Shown: positions 49,979 to 59,699, counted from the stretch's first letter. The stretch is DNA of 64,000 bases from Rhodospirillales bacterium (GCA_020638285.1 JACKIV010000003.1:62001-126000); one strand, 5' to 3'. The notes: generated from the sequence alone by a model not told the origin. Numbers and translations: made by a program.

Positions 49979-51325
49979 TTATTTCATAGCCAGATCCGGC
50001 TTTGGTTTATGCTTTTCAAGCCACGCGAGAAGATCCTGATCCTGCGACATGACGACGGGTGCAACCCGGCCTGTCAGAAAAGATCCCGTCGATATGGCAT
50101 TTGTCAGTTTCCGCAGGGAATCTGAGGCTTGATAAAAGATCTTCGTCAACTTCCCGTCCTTTCCGGCCACGTCGATGCGGTCGCCGGGGTACATGGTCGG
50201 TTGTTTTACGTCGCATTTCAGCTCCAGTCCCTCCATCGCGGGGCGTTCGACAGTGCACCGCGCGGCAAGAGTGCCTTTGGGAAGAGGCTCGGGGCGCGGG
50301 GATGCGGTCTGTGTCGGGCTCGCAGGAGCCGGAGTGCTGGTGGACGGTGTCCCGGTCTGTGTGGGAAGTCCCATCCCGTGTTTGTCCATAAAGGAAAGCG
50401 CATCAATGGCTTGCTGATTTCCGGTTGCAGCAGATGTTTCAAACAGGGCGCGGGCCAGTTCCGGGTTTTTTGGTACGCCTTTGCCCCAGAGAAGCTTGAC
50501 ACCCTCGTCTTTGAGCTGTTGCGGGGTCATCTTTTCAAAACGGGCGATCTCGTTTGCATCGGACGCAGCGATCAGGGTGCGTGCATGCCTGAAGGGGTCG
50601 CTCTTCGGGGCGGGAGGTGCAGGGGTTGGTTCCGCAGGGGCTTGATTCTGAATTTGGGACGGCGCAGCGGGTTCCGGTGCAGGCGCAGCGGGACGAGGGG
50701 CGGTTTCAATGGCGTTGGGTGCAGGAGCAGCATGGGGCGGCTGTGCGGACAGGGCGTCTGCGGTGGTTGCCGCGCCGTGTGACGTGGCGTGGTGTCCGGC
50801 CATTTCCAGAAATGATTGACTTCCATCGCCGAAACTATAGTCATAAGCCGAGGCTGTCGGAATAAAGAAATCCGCGATTTTTGTGGCTGCTGCGCCAAAG
50901 TCAATGTGCCTTGCATAGTCTATGACAAGTGGCGCGAGGGTCGCGCCCAGCGCGCCAAACCCGGCGGCAATGGCAAAATTATTCCGGACTTTTTTCAAAA
51001 CATCCCGGCTGGACAGGGTGTCGAGGATTTTCCGACCTTCCCTGCGCCCGGTCCAGGCCTCTTTTCCAGCGGTTATAAGGGCGGCGCTTGTCCCTGATGC
51101 GGTGGCAATCGCGGCCAGCGTTGCGGCGGTTCCCGCCCCTGCGGCGATTGCCGTGGACAGGGCCGTTGTGCGCAGGGCAAAGCCTAGAACTGCACTTGCC
51201 GCTGCTGTCGGGGCGGCTTTGACGGCGGCGTTAAACATCCGGGACAAAAATCCCTTGCGGACAGGTGCCTGAGCGGGCTCAGGCGCGGAAAACGCGAAAT
51301 CGTCTGCGGTCGTCGCAAAAGACAT
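49979..51325 (-). CDS. Membrane protein with Pro/Ala linker and Sel1-like repeat
   Basis: 448 residues from the ATG at 51325 (GGAG upstream; a GTG at 51334 is possible). The N-terminal third is rich in Ala/Gly with two or three membrane segments (about 38-60, 62-85, 118-140). A long proline/alanine-rich linker (about 180-245) leads to a Sel1-like repeat (EGVKLLWGKGVPKNPELARALFETSAATGNQQA, motif at about 270-302), another Thr/Pro linker, and a C-terminal domain with a conserved-looking LAARCTVERPAMEGLELKCDV segment. No family is recognised. Possible envelope-spanning anchor with a periplasmic protein-interaction domain. Confidence 0.7.
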   Translation of the reverse strand: MSFATTADDFAFSAPEPAQAPVRKGFLSRMFNAAVKAAPTAAASAVLGFALRTTALSTAIAAGAGTAATLAAIATASGTSAALITAGKEAWTGRREGRKILDTLSSRDVLKKVRNNFAIAAGFGALGATLAPLVIDYARHIDFGAAATKIADFFIPTASAYDYSFGDGSQSFLEMAGHHATSHGAATTADALSAQPPHAAPAPNAIETAPRPAAPAPEPAAPSQIQNQAPAEPTPAPPAPKSDPFRHARTLIAASDANEIARFEKMTPQQLKDEGVKLLWGKGVPKNPELARALFETSAATGNQQAIDALSFMDKHGMGLPTQTGTPSTSTPAPASPTQTASPRPEPLPKGTLAARCTVERPAMEGLELKCDVKQPTMYPGDRIDVAGKDGKLTKIFYQASDSLRKLTNAISTGSFLTGRVAPVVMSQDQDLLAWLEKHKPKPDLAMK

Positions 51326-51418
51326 GGGCCACACTCCTCAATGGGGACATTTTGTGTTTTTGTCGAAAATCCACGCCGGGATAGCATAATTCAGGAAATT
51401 ATGCAAAGGTTTTTCCGC

Positions 51419-51444
51419 AAAAACGCCCCGATTTCAGGCCGGGG
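51419..51444 (-). terminator. Intrinsic terminator overlapping the chorismate mutase stop
   Basis: Minus strand GCCCCG (51444-51439), loop containing the TGA stop, CGGGGC (51430-51425), then GTTTTT. The stop codon in the loop means the hairpin forms only after the ribosome leaves. Confidence 0.65.
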
Positions 51445-52384
51445 CAGCGGCGGAATGGGGCGCAAGGCCGGATTCAGAGGGCTCCGGCGGGCGTTCAGAT
51501 GCGGATCTCCACGATTCGCACACGGGCGGGACCGAATATCCCCCCACGCACAGGATTTTTGTTCCGGTGTCTTCGAGTTTTTTCAAGAGTGCGGCAATGC
51601 GCTCGTCTCCGTCCGTGACATAGCTTTCCACTTCGACAAGGTGCGAGGCCATCAGGTTTGGCCCCGTGGCCCGGCGGGTCTGAATGCCCAGAACGGGCAT
51701 GTCCAGATCCTTGCAGACACTGACGATCCGTGCGCGGCTCAATGTCTGGTCGGACTCCAGAATTAGAAAACTCCGGTCATCTCCGGTGGATTCAAAGGGG
51801 ATGGTCGCGATGACGAGGGCTCGATGTGAGGAATCCGGCGCCCCCGGGTCGGTCCGGTCCCCGTGGGGCAGGCGGGCAACGATTTTCATGGAGCGGGCAG
51901 ACTCGCTCCCGTCCAGATGAACCCACCATGGATTGTCCTCGCCATCCTCCGGCCAGGGCAAAACCGCGAAGGTGGACTCTCCTTCCCGGACTGAAGACAC
52001 TGCGCCCGAAGGGTTGGCCACGCGGGTCATGGGGATGACGCTGCCGAAATAATCCTTGGCCAGATCCCACAGAACGGGCGTTTTCTCGGACCCGGCCACG
52101 GCCACGCGGACGTCGTTCTGGAGAAGTGTCACGGCGCCCACAAGCTCGCGCCAGATGCGGATGACGGCGGCCTTGGGCAAGGGTGCGCGGTGGCGGGCCA
52201 TAAGGCGGCGGATCATCACGGCTTCGCGGGCGGGGGCGACAACGGGAATCCCGGCTTCTTTTTTGGCAGCGGCAACCCGGGAAATCAGGTCCGCGCGCTC
52301 CATCAGCAGATCATGAACCCGGTCGTCGAGGGAATCGATTTTCTGGCGCAGATCGGACAGAGTCTCTGATGTGGTCTGTGACAT
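51434..52384 (-). CDS. Chorismate mutase (AroQ-type domain with long C-terminal extension)
   Basis: 316 residues from the ATG at 52384. The AroQ helix domain is at about 8-95 (LSDLRQKIDSLDDRVHDLLMERADLISRVAAAKK, PAREAVMIRRLMARH, motif blocks). The remainder (about 100-300) resembles the regulatory or prephenate-dehydratase-like part seen in the alphaproteobacterial 'chorismate mutase' group, with a late ESYVTDGDERI and KILCVGGYSVPP segment, and ends in a Pro/Ala-rich tail. Converts chorismate to prephenate for phenylalanine and tyrosine. The usual hisC and tyrA followers are not here. Divergent from the TauE-type permease gene. Confidence 0.85.
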   Translation of the reverse strand: MSQTTSETLSDLRQKIDSLDDRVHDLLMERADLISRVAAAKKEAGIPVVAPAREAVMIRRLMARHRAPLPKAAVIRIWRELVGAVTLLQNDVRVAVAGSEKTPVLWDLAKDYFGSVIPMTRVANPSGAVSSVREGESTFAVLPWPEDGEDNPWWVHLDGSESARSMKIVARLPHGDRTDPGAPDSSHRALVIATIPFESTGDDRSFLILESDQTLSRARIVSVCKDLDMPVLGIQTRRATGPNLMASHLVEVESYVTDGDERIAALLKKLEDTGTKILCVGGYSVPPVCESWRSASERPPEPSESGLAPHSAAAPA

Positions 52385-52547
52385 GGAACTCCTGAACATA
52401 ACGCCGCAGCTTCATTCCATCCGTTTGTAACCTGATCCGCCGTGAAAATCAAACCTCTAAGTTTTGATGGCCAGCCCTTGCAAAAGAGGGTCGCGTGGGG
52501 CATTGTTGCCCTGATAAGCCTTTTTGTCTTCTGGTACCTGTGTCCTC

Positions 52548-53459
52548 ATGGATATTTACCTCCCGATTGCCGAGATGACTGTTCCGGTCCAATCCATCCT
52601 TGCCCTCGGGCTTGCGGTTGGATTTTTGTCGGGTGTGTTCGGCGTGGGGGGCGGGTTTCTGGCTACGCCGTTCCTGATTTTCATGGGGGTTCCTCCGGCG
52701 GTGGCGGTGGGAACGCAAGGGGCGCAACTCGTCGCGGCCAGTGTCGCGGGGGTCCTGGGTCACTGGCGACGCGGCAATGTTGATTTCCGGATGGGCGGCG
52801 TGATGCTGGCGGGAGGCGCGCTGGGGTCTATGGCGGGAATCGGCATTTTCCACCTTTTGCGCCATTTTGGCCAGATCGATCTGGCGATAGCCGTTCTCTA
52901 CGTTGTTTTGCTGGGCAGTATCGGCTCGATGATGCTTGCCGAAAGCATGGCCAGCCTGATGAAAAAGCCTTCCTCGCAAGAAAATACTCCTCTTGCCGCA
53001 CGCGGCAGGTTCTTGCGCCGTCTGCCCTTGCAGATGCGGTTTCCGCGTTCAAAGCTCTATGTCAGCGCGCTTGTCCCGGCGGGGATCGGTTTCATCGGTG
53101 GTCTGCTTGTTTCGATTATGGGGATTGGCGGCGGGTTTTTGCTTGTTCCTGCCATGATTTATATTCTGGGCATGCCTACGTTGCTGGTTGCGGGAACATC
53201 CCTGTTTCAGATTATGCTCACGGGCGCGCTCTCGACTCTTATGCATGCGCAGATGAACCAGACGGTGGATTTTGTTCTGGCCGCGGTTCTTATTCTGGGC
53301 GGGGTGGTTGGCGCCCAGATGGGGGTTCTGGTTTCCCGGCGGATCAGAGGCGCTCAGGCGCGGATTGCTCTGGCTATGCTCGTTTTGATCGTGAGCATTC
53401 AACTCGCCGGTCAGCTTCTCGTGCGTCCGCTGGAGATTTACACGGCGGTGTCGCCATGA
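52548..53459 (+). CDS. TauE/SafE-type (TSUP) sulfite/anion permease
   Basis: 303 residues from the ATG at 52548 (in-frame codons upstream to 52524 lack an RBS). Eight or nine membrane helices. The paired TSUP signatures are present: GLAVGFLSGVFGVGGGFLATP near residue 25 and GFIGGLLVSIMGIGGGFLLVP near 180. Members export sulfite, sulfoacetate or similar anions; the substrate is not readable. It is coupled by ATGA to a TIGR02186 gene, a pairing that is conserved in alphaproteobacteria. Confidence 0.9.
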   Translation: MDIYLPIAEMTVPVQSILALGLAVGFLSGVFGVGGGFLATPFLIFMGVPPAVAVGTQGAQLVAASVAGVLGHWRRGNVDFRMGGVMLAGGALGSMAGIGIFHLLRHFGQIDLAIAVLYVVLLGSIGSMMLAESMASLMKKPSSQENTPLAARGRFLRRLPLQMRFPRSKLYVSALVPAGIGFIGGLLVSIMGIGGGFLLVPAMIYILGMPTLLVAGTSLFQIMLTGALSTLMHAQMNQTVDFVLAAVLILGGVVGAQMGVLVSRRIRGAQARIALAMLVLIVSIQLAGQLLVRPLEIYTAVSP

Positions 53460-54211
53460 TGTTCGTCCGGGGTCTTGTGGTCCTTCTGATTTTGCTGTTT
53501 GCTCTCCTTGAGTCTTTTCCTGTCCGCGCGGCTCAGGATGATTTGACTGTGGGGCTGGCTGCCGACCGGGTGGACATCAGCACCGGTTTTTCCGGTGCAA
53601 AAATTGTTTTGTTCGGCGTCAAATCAAAGCCCGGTGATCTTGCCGTGGTCGTGTCGGGGCCAGAGCGCGAGATGCGCGTACGCCGCAAGGAATCCGTTGG
53701 CGGCTTGTGGATCAATCGCCGTGCCATGATGTTTCATTCGGTTCCCGTTTATTATGACTATGCTCTCAGTCGCTCGGAATCCGATATTGCTCCGCTTGAT
53801 GTCCGCCGTGAGAACAGAATTGGTCTTAATGCACTCGGCTTTGATCCGGAGACGAACGAAGATCCTGATGATATCGGTAAATTTCAGGAAGGTCTGATCC
53901 GAAGCCAGCAAATCGCGGGCCTTTATCCTTTGGCGCCCAAGTCGATCGTTTTCCTTAATGACGGATTTTTCCGGGCCAGTCTGGACGTTCCTTCCAACGT
54001 GCCGACGGGGGAATATACGATCCGTACGTTTTTGATCCGGGATGGGCGCATTGCAGAAATGCGCGCGATTCCTCTCAGGATTGCTCAGGTTGGTCTTTCT
54101 GCGCGGATTTATCTTTTTGCACATGAAAATGGCCTGCTTTATGGTTTGTCGACGATCCTTTTGGCGATCATGGCCGGGTTTGGAGCTCACATCTTTTTAC
54201 GACGGGATTGA
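53456..54211 (+). CDS. TIGR02186-family protein
   Basis: 251 residues. A signal peptide (about 1-25, SFPVRAAQ) precedes an all-beta periplasmic domain (DDLTVGLAADRVDISTGFSGAKIVLFGVK), then a C-terminal membrane helix (about 224-245, LYGLSTILLAIMAGFGAHIFL) and a short basic end (LRRD). This matches the TIGR02186 group, found beside TSUP permeases, whose role may be to assist the transporter. Four-base overlap with the permease gene. Confidence 0.85.
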   Translation: MMFVRGLVVLLILLFALLESFPVRAAQDDLTVGLAADRVDISTGFSGAKIVLFGVKSKPGDLAVVVSGPEREMRVRRKESVGGLWINRRAMMFHSVPVYYDYALSRSESDIAPLDVRRENRIGLNALGFDPETNEDPDDIGKFQEGLIRSQQIAGLYPLAPKSIVFLNDGFFRASLDVPSNVPTGEYTIRTFLIRDGRIAEMRAIPLRIAQVGLSARIYLFAHENGLLYGLSTILLAIMAGFGAHIFLRRD

Positions 54212-54243
54212 GACGGGTTTGATTTTTAATGGAGATATTGAAA

Positions 54244-54762
54244 ATGCCCACGCCGCCATTACAGGAAGAAGAGGATTTCCCGCGCACAAGTCGGCGTGGA
54301 GACGGGGGGGTCTATCTGGTTTCTGCGGATGACAGCGACGAGTTTGGCGTGGCTTTGCGTTATGCGGCACGGATGGCGGTGGCAGAGCGGGGGAAACTGG
54401 CCATTCTGAGTGTAGTCGAAACAGGCGACGTTCAGCACTGGGGGGCGGTTGAGGAGCGCATGCGCCGGGAACTGCGCATGGAAACAGAGCTTTTTCTGTG
54501 GAACGTGGCGCGCCAGGTCAATGAAATCAGTGGCCTGACGCCCGTTCTCGATATTGCCGAGGGTAGCCGGACGGACTGTTTGATTGAGGCGATCAATGCC
54601 GATGCGTCTATCCGCATGCTGGTTCTGGGTGCGGAAACGGGAGCGGGAGGGCCGGGAAAACTCGTGAGCTACTTTACGGGAAAAGGGCTCGTCCGTTTGC
54701 GCGTGCCGGTCATGGTGGTTCCCGGTCATCTGGATATTCAGAATATTGACTCGCTTGTTTGA
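54244..54762 (+). CDS. Universal-stress-protein (UspA) family protein
   Basis: 172 residues from the ATG at 54244, which has GGAG nine bases upstream; an ATG at 54229 is an alternative. The Usp fold is visible: YLVSADDSDEFGVALRYAARMA, the KLAILSVVE strand, the DASIRMLVLGAETG block, and the C-terminal FTGKGLVRLRVPVMVVPG. It lacks the full GxxGxxxxS ATP loop of ATP-binding UspA proteins. It precedes dxr by 19 bp and may be co-transcribed with the permease pair upstream. Confidence 0.84.
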   Translation: MPTPPLQEEEDFPRTSRRGDGGVYLVSADDSDEFGVALRYAARMAVAERGKLAILSVVETGDVQHWGAVEERMRRELRMETELFLWNVARQVNEISGLTPVLDIAEGSRTDCLIEAINADASIRMLVLGAETGAGGPGKLVSYFTGKGLVRLRVPVMVVPGHLDIQNIDSLV

Positions 54763-54781
54763 AGGCCGGGAGGACGAATTT

Positions 54782-55957
54782 TTGAAACGTATCAGCATTC
54801 TGGGGGCAACCGGCTCTGTCGGTCAAAGTACGGCGGACGTCATCGCCAGTGCGCGCGGTCGGTTCGAGGTCGTGGCCTTGACGGCCAATCGGGATTCTGA
54901 AAAACTTGCCGCTATGGCGGTGTCTCTGGGCGCGCGTCATGCGGTGGTGGCCGACGAGGCCGCGTTTGACGATCTGAAGGCCCGCCTGTCGGGAACGGGA
55001 ATCACATGCGCGGCAGGGGCGGATGCACTGGTCCAAGCCGCTTCCGTGCCTGTTGACATCACCATGGCGGCCATTGTCGGGATGGCGGGGCTTAGACCCC
55101 TGATGGCGGCGATTGCGGGAGGCGGAGCCGTGGCCATTGCGAATAAGGAGCCACTTGTGGCCGCGGGTCGCCTTGTCATGAAGGCCGCGCGGCAGTCGGG
55201 GGCGAAAATCCTGCCCGTAGACAGCGAGCATAACGCGATTTTTCAAGTTTTCGACCATGCGCGTCCGGAGGGGATTTCCCGAATTATTCTGACCGCTTCG
55301 GGCGGGCCGTTTCTGGGCTGGAGCGCGGCAGATATGGCGCGGGCCACTCCGGCGCAGGCTGTGGCTCATCCCAACTGGTCCATGGGCGCAAAAATCTCGG
55401 TCGACAGCGCCACAATGATGAACAAGGCGCTGGAAATCATTGAGGCACATTATCTTTTTTCCATGCCCTCCGAAAAAATAGACGTTTTGATTCATCCTCA
55501 ATCTGTTGTGCATTCCATGGTCGAATATCGCGATGGATCGGTTCTGGCCCAGCTTGGGGCGCCGGATATGCGTACGCCCATCGCCTTTGCGCTTGGCTGG
55601 CCGGAGCGGATCGACACGCCGGGGCGCAGGCTTGATCTGCAAGCCTTGAGCGACTTGACGTTCGCGTCGCCGGACAAGGAGAAATTTCCAGCTCTTCCGA
55701 TGGCGTACGCCTGTCTGGCCTCCGGGCCGGCGGCGTGCGTCGCCTTTAATGCTGCCAACGAGGTCGCGGTCGCCGGGTTTCTGGCTGGAAGGCTTGGGTT
55801 TTCAGAGATATCCCGGATCGTTGCGCGTGCAGTGGAATCGGATTTGTCCGGGGACGTGGAAACTCTTGACGGAATATGCGATTTCGACAACACTGTGCGC
55901 CAGACTGTAAAATCCTATATCATCGGGAACGAGGGTGCGTTCGCAAAGAAGGGTTAA
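54782..55957 (+). CDS. dxr: 1-deoxy-D-xylulose 5-phosphate reductoisomerase
   Basis: 391 residues starting at TTG 54782, chosen because GGGAGG lies 8 bases upstream and the NADPH-binding motif RISILGATGSVGQSTADV follows at once. Dxr makes MEP in the isoprenoid pathway. Visible: the metal-binding LPVDSEHNAIFQ segment, SGGPFLGWS, NWSMGAKISVDSATMMNKALEIIEA and PDMRTPIAFALGWP. In most proteobacteria this gene follows frr-uppS-cdsA; here these are replaced by a Usp gene and a TSUP pair. It leads into rseP 10 bp downstream. Confidence 0.95.
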   Translation: MKRISILGATGSVGQSTADVIASARGRFEVVALTANRDSEKLAAMAVSLGARHAVVADEAAFDDLKARLSGTGITCAAGADALVQAASVPVDITMAAIVGMAGLRPLMAAIAGGGAVAIANKEPLVAAGRLVMKAARQSGAKILPVDSEHNAIFQVFDHARPEGISRIILTASGGPFLGWSAADMARATPAQAVAHPNWSMGAKISVDSATMMNKALEIIEAHYLFSMPSEKIDVLIHPQSVVHSMVEYRDGSVLAQLGAPDMRTPIAFALGWPERIDTPGRRLDLQALSDLTFASPDKEKFPALPMAYACLASGPAACVAFNAANEVAVAGFLAGRLGFSEISRIVARAVESDLSGDVETLDGICDFDNTVRQTVKSYIIGNEGAFAKKG

Positions 55958-55966
55958 GAAACGACA

Positions 55967-57358
55967 ATGCAGGAATTTTTCGATTATTTTCAGACGGCTG
56001 CGGGAAATGCCTGGATTTATGGCGGCACCTTTGTTCTGGTGCTCAGCCTCCTCGTTTTCGTTCACGAATGGGGCCACTATATCGTGGCGCGCCTGTGCGG
56101 GGTACGGGTAGAGACTTTTTCCATCGGATTCGGGAAAGAACTCTTCGGATACAACGATTCTCACGGGACGCGCTGGAAGATATCGCTTTTCCCCCTTGGT
56201 GGCTACGTCAAGATGTTCGGGGACGTGGACCCGGCAAGTGCCCAGCATACGGACGAAATCACGGATGAAAACGGCCTCACGCGCCATCTGACACCCGAAG
56301 AACAAAAGGGCGCTTTCTATAAAAAACCTGTCGGGCAGCGCGCGGCGGTTGTCTTTGCCGGTCCTGCCATCAATTTTCTGTTCGCGATTCTGGTTCTGAC
56401 GGGGCTGTATGTCTGGCAGGGTCAGCCTGTAACCCCTCCTTTGGCTGCGGCGGTCATTCAGGGTGGAGCGGCGGACAGGGCAGGGTTTCAGCCTCATGAC
56501 GAGGTTCTGGCCATTAATGGCGAACCCGTTCATCGCTTTGAGGAAATCAAGCGCGCGGTTATGATTGCGCTGGATACGCCGCTTGTCTTTACGCTCCGCC
56601 GGGGGGATGCCCAGCTGGATGTTACGGTTACGCCGGAGCGGGTTGAGGAAGAGGACCATTTTGGATTTCGCCATTCTCAGGGGATGATCAATCTCGTGGG
56701 GCCGGGAAACGGTCTGGCGCTCGCTGGAATCCGCGCGGTGGACGGGGTGGAGGTTAAAAATGCGGATGAGGCGCGGGCCGCCTTGCTGGCGCGCATGGAT
56801 ACAACCTTTCCGATCCGCATGGAAAGCGGCGGAGATGCGGGGCGCGATACGCTTTTGATTCGCCCGTTATCTGCGATGAATGCTGCGTTGAAAGACCCGG
56901 AAAGTCCGTCTTATAACGCTTTGATCATTTCTCCGCGCGGCGGGCAGGATTTCGTTCATCACGGTCTGGCAGGTAGTCTGGGCGTTGCGGTCCGGGAAAC
57001 ATTCGGTATCGCCGCCAGTACGCTCGACGGGCTCTGGCAGATGGTAACGGGGACGCGGAGCCCCTCTGAACTCGGCGGCATTATCCGGATTGGTGCCATG
57101 GCGGGCGACATGGCCCAGACGGGCGCGATTGCCTTGATAACGTTTACCGCCCTTCTGTCCATCAATCTGGGGCTTGTTAATTTGTTCCCCATACCGATGC
57201 TTGATGGGGGGCATCTCGTGTTCTACATCTTTGAAGCCGTCCGGGGGTCTCCCATTCCCGACCAGATTCAGGAGTATGCCTTTCGTTTGGGGCTAGCCAT
57301 ACTGGTTGGAATCATGCTATTTGCTAACCTCAATGACATCGTTCAGTTGGTTCTCTAG
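55967..57358 (+). CDS. rseP: RIP metalloprotease RseP (site-2 protease)
   Basis: 463 residues. Zinc ligands in VFVHEWGHYIVAR (first helix) and the third ligand aspartate in PIPMLDGGHLVFY (about 402-414) define the M50 fold; one PDZ-like region lies around 160-240 (GGAADRAGFQPHDEVLAINGEPV). It cuts anti-sigma factors and signal-peptide remnants within the membrane. Homologues in Caulobacter (MmpA) also cleave PodJ. It stands in the usual dxr-rseP-bamA order. Confidence 0.94.
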   Translation: MQEFFDYFQTAAGNAWIYGGTFVLVLSLLVFVHEWGHYIVARLCGVRVETFSIGFGKELFGYNDSHGTRWKISLFPLGGYVKMFGDVDPASAQHTDEITDENGLTRHLTPEEQKGAFYKKPVGQRAAVVFAGPAINFLFAILVLTGLYVWQGQPVTPPLAAAVIQGGAADRAGFQPHDEVLAINGEPVHRFEEIKRAVMIALDTPLVFTLRRGDAQLDVTVTPERVEEEDHFGFRHSQGMINLVGPGNGLALAGIRAVDGVEVKNADEARAALLARMDTTFPIRMESGGDAGRDTLLIRPLSAMNAALKDPESPSYNALIISPRGGQDFVHHGLAGSLGVAVRETFGIAASTLDGLWQMVTGTRSPSELGGIIRIGAMAGDMAQTGAIALITFTALLSINLGLVNLFPIPMLDGGHLVFYIFEAVRGSPIPDQIQEYAFRLGLAILVGIMLFANLNDIVQLVL

Positions 57359-57422
57359 GGTAACGGGAACTCTTCCGGACGATGTTTCTTTCGTAAATGT
57401 CTCTTCACATCAAGGGGATGCG

Positions 57423-59699
57423 ATGCGCCGCAACCTGTTTCAGTTTCTCTTCGTTTTTCCTCTCATTGCGGGGGTCTTCTTCGTGTTCTGGGGCATGGCC
57501 TATGCTCAGGGTGTCGTCCGCGATGTCAAGGTCGTGGGGAACGAGCGAATTGAGCCCGAAACGGTCCTGTCCTATATGGATGTTCGCCCCGGGGATCCCT
57601 TGAACCCGGAAACGATGGACCGTATCGTCAAAAGCCTTTATCGAACAGGGCTTTTCGCCGATGTTTCTGTGCGCCAGACGGGGGAATCCCTGGAAGTGCG
57701 GGTCGTTGAGAATCCGGTTATCAATGAAATCGCTTTTGAGGGCAACGATAAAATCAAGGACGAGGATCTTCTGGCTGAAGTCCAACTGCGTCCAAGGCAG
57801 GTCTTTACGCGTACGAAGGTTCAGTCCGATGTGACCCGGCTTTATGATCTCTACCGTCGGTCCGCGCGGTTCTCCGCCTCGATTGAGCCGAAAATCATTA
57901 AACTCGGCCAAAATCGCGTCAATCTGGTCTTTGAAATCAAGGAGGGCAGTGTCACAAAGGTGGATTCTATCCGTTTTGTTGGAAATCGCCGCTTCGGAGA
58001 CGACCAGTTGCGCAGTGAAATCAGCACAAAGGAAAGTCACTGGTACAGTTTCATCAGTGCCGATGATCGCTACGATCCGGACCGTGTGTCTTATGACCAG
58101 GAAATGCTCCGTAAATTCTATCTGTCTCAAGGCTATGCGGATTTCCGCGTCGTTTCGGCCATCGCCGAGTTGTCCCAAAGCCGGGATTCTTTCTACATCA
58201 CGTTCACCGTGGAAGAGGGCCCCCGCTATAAAATCGGAAAGATTGATATCAATTCGAGCCTGAAAGGCTTTAATCCCGATGTTTTGAAGGCCGATGTCCG
58301 GTTTTCGACCGGCGATTGGTATGATGCGACAGATGTTCAGAAAACCGTTGACGATATGACCAAAACGCTGGGCGATCTGCAATATGCCTTTGCGGTTGTC
58401 AGGCCCCGGATTTCGCGCGATCCGGCGCTTACGGCATTGAATATTTCGTTTGATGTTGCCGAATCCCCAAAGGTTTATGTTGAGCGAATCAATATTTACG
58501 GCAATACCCGGACGCTCGACAAGGTGATCCGGCGGGAAATTGCGCTGGACGAAGGTGATCCCTTCTCCAGAGAGAAACTGGCAAAATCCGAGCAGGATAT
58601 CCGCGATCTCGATTATTTTGAAACTGTGGATGTTAAGCCCGGACCGGGCAGTGCTCCGGATAAAACCATCATTGATGTTGGTGTTTCCGAAAAATCAACC
58701 GGGGAGTTGTCTGTCGGGGCGGGGTTTTCGACATCAGACGGGCCTTTGGCTGATTTCAAGATACGGGAACGGAATTTCCTTGGGAAAGGCCAGCAGGTTG
58801 ACTTTTCTACAACCATTTCAGGGGATCGAACCGAGTTCGACACATCCTTTACCGAGCCCTATTTCCTGGATCGGGACTTGTCCGCCGGGGTGGATGCTTT
58901 TCATGTTACGAGGGATTTCCAGTCTGAGAGTTCATACGACCAGCGCCGGACTGGCGGCGGACTTCGACTCGGTTATCCTTTGTCTGAGAAATGGCGGCAG
59001 AGTCTGCGTTATCAGATTGAAAACAATGATATTCGTAATGTCAGATCCGATGCATCCCGCTATATCCGCGATCAGGAGGGGACGCGCGTGACGTCGGCGG
59101 TATCCCAACGGCTGACCTATGATGACCGTGACAGCTCTCTGTTTCCGACAGATGGGATTTATTCCTGGCTTGATACGGAGCTGGCTGGGGTTGGTGGCGA
59201 TGCGCATTATGTTTCTGGCAAGATCGGGAGTTCCTGGTATCACCCGGTTCTGGAAACGTGGGTTTTCAATGCTCTTGGGGAAATCGGGGCTGTTACAGGA
59301 TATTCCGGGGAAGCTGTGGCCATTAACGATCGGTTTTTTATCGGCGGCAATACGTTGCGCGGGTTTGAAAAATCCGGGGTTGGGCCGCGCGATCTTGGAA
59401 CCGATGATGCTCTGGGGGGAAATCTTTACTATCGCGGGTCCTTTGAACTGACCTTTCCCGTGTCCGAGGATCTGGGCCTGAAAGGGCATACCTTTAGTGA
59501 TTTCGGCTCTTTGTGGAGTCTGGACGATGTGTCCGGCGTGGATATCGTGGATGAAAATTCCCTGCGTGCCTCTGGTGGGATCGGTGTGTCGTGGCGTTCG
59601 CCTATGGGGCCAATCCGGATTGATCTGGCGCAGCCTTTCCTGAAAAAAGACTATGACAAGAAAGAAAATTTCCGATTCAGTTTCGGAACGCGGTTTTAA
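57423..59699 (+). CDS. bamA: Outer-membrane protein assembly factor BamA
   Basis: 758 residues from the ATG at 57423 (AAGGGG upstream). A signal peptide (about 1-27) and five POTRA repeats (about 28-430, for example VVRDVKVVGNERIEPETVLSYM and KVYVERINIYGNTRTLDKVIRREI) precede the Omp85 barrel (about 455-758) with the lid loop FIGGNTLRGFEKSGVGPRD and RASGGIGVSWRSPMGPIRIDLAQP, ending in the NFRFSFGTRF C-terminus. BamA inserts barrels such as LptD and the porin-like protein of this window. Confidence 0.97.
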   Translation: MRRNLFQFLFVFPLIAGVFFVFWGMAYAQGVVRDVKVVGNERIEPETVLSYMDVRPGDPLNPETMDRIVKSLYRTGLFADVSVRQTGESLEVRVVENPVINEIAFEGNDKIKDEDLLAEVQLRPRQVFTRTKVQSDVTRLYDLYRRSARFSASIEPKIIKLGQNRVNLVFEIKEGSVTKVDSIRFVGNRRFGDDQLRSEISTKESHWYSFISADDRYDPDRVSYDQEMLRKFYLSQGYADFRVVSAIAELSQSRDSFYITFTVEEGPRYKIGKIDINSSLKGFNPDVLKADVRFSTGDWYDATDVQKTVDDMTKTLGDLQYAFAVVRPRISRDPALTALNISFDVAESPKVYVERINIYGNTRTLDKVIRREIALDEGDPFSREKLAKSEQDIRDLDYFETVDVKPGPGSAPDKTIIDVGVSEKSTGELSVGAGFSTSDGPLADFKIRERNFLGKGQQVDFSTTISGDRTEFDTSFTEPYFLDRDLSAGVDAFHVTRDFQSESSYDQRRTGGGLRLGYPLSEKWRQSLRYQIENNDIRNVRSDASRYIRDQEGTRVTSAVSQRLTYDDRDSSLFPTDGIYSWLDTELAGVGGDAHYVSGKIGSSWYHPVLETWVFNALGEIGAVTGYSGEAVAINDRFFIGGNTLRGFEKSGVGPRDLGTDDALGGNLYYRGSFELTFPVSEDLGLKGHTFSDFGSLWSLDDVSGVDIVDENSLRASGGIGVSWRSPMGPIRIDLAQPFLKKDYDKKENFRFSFGTRF

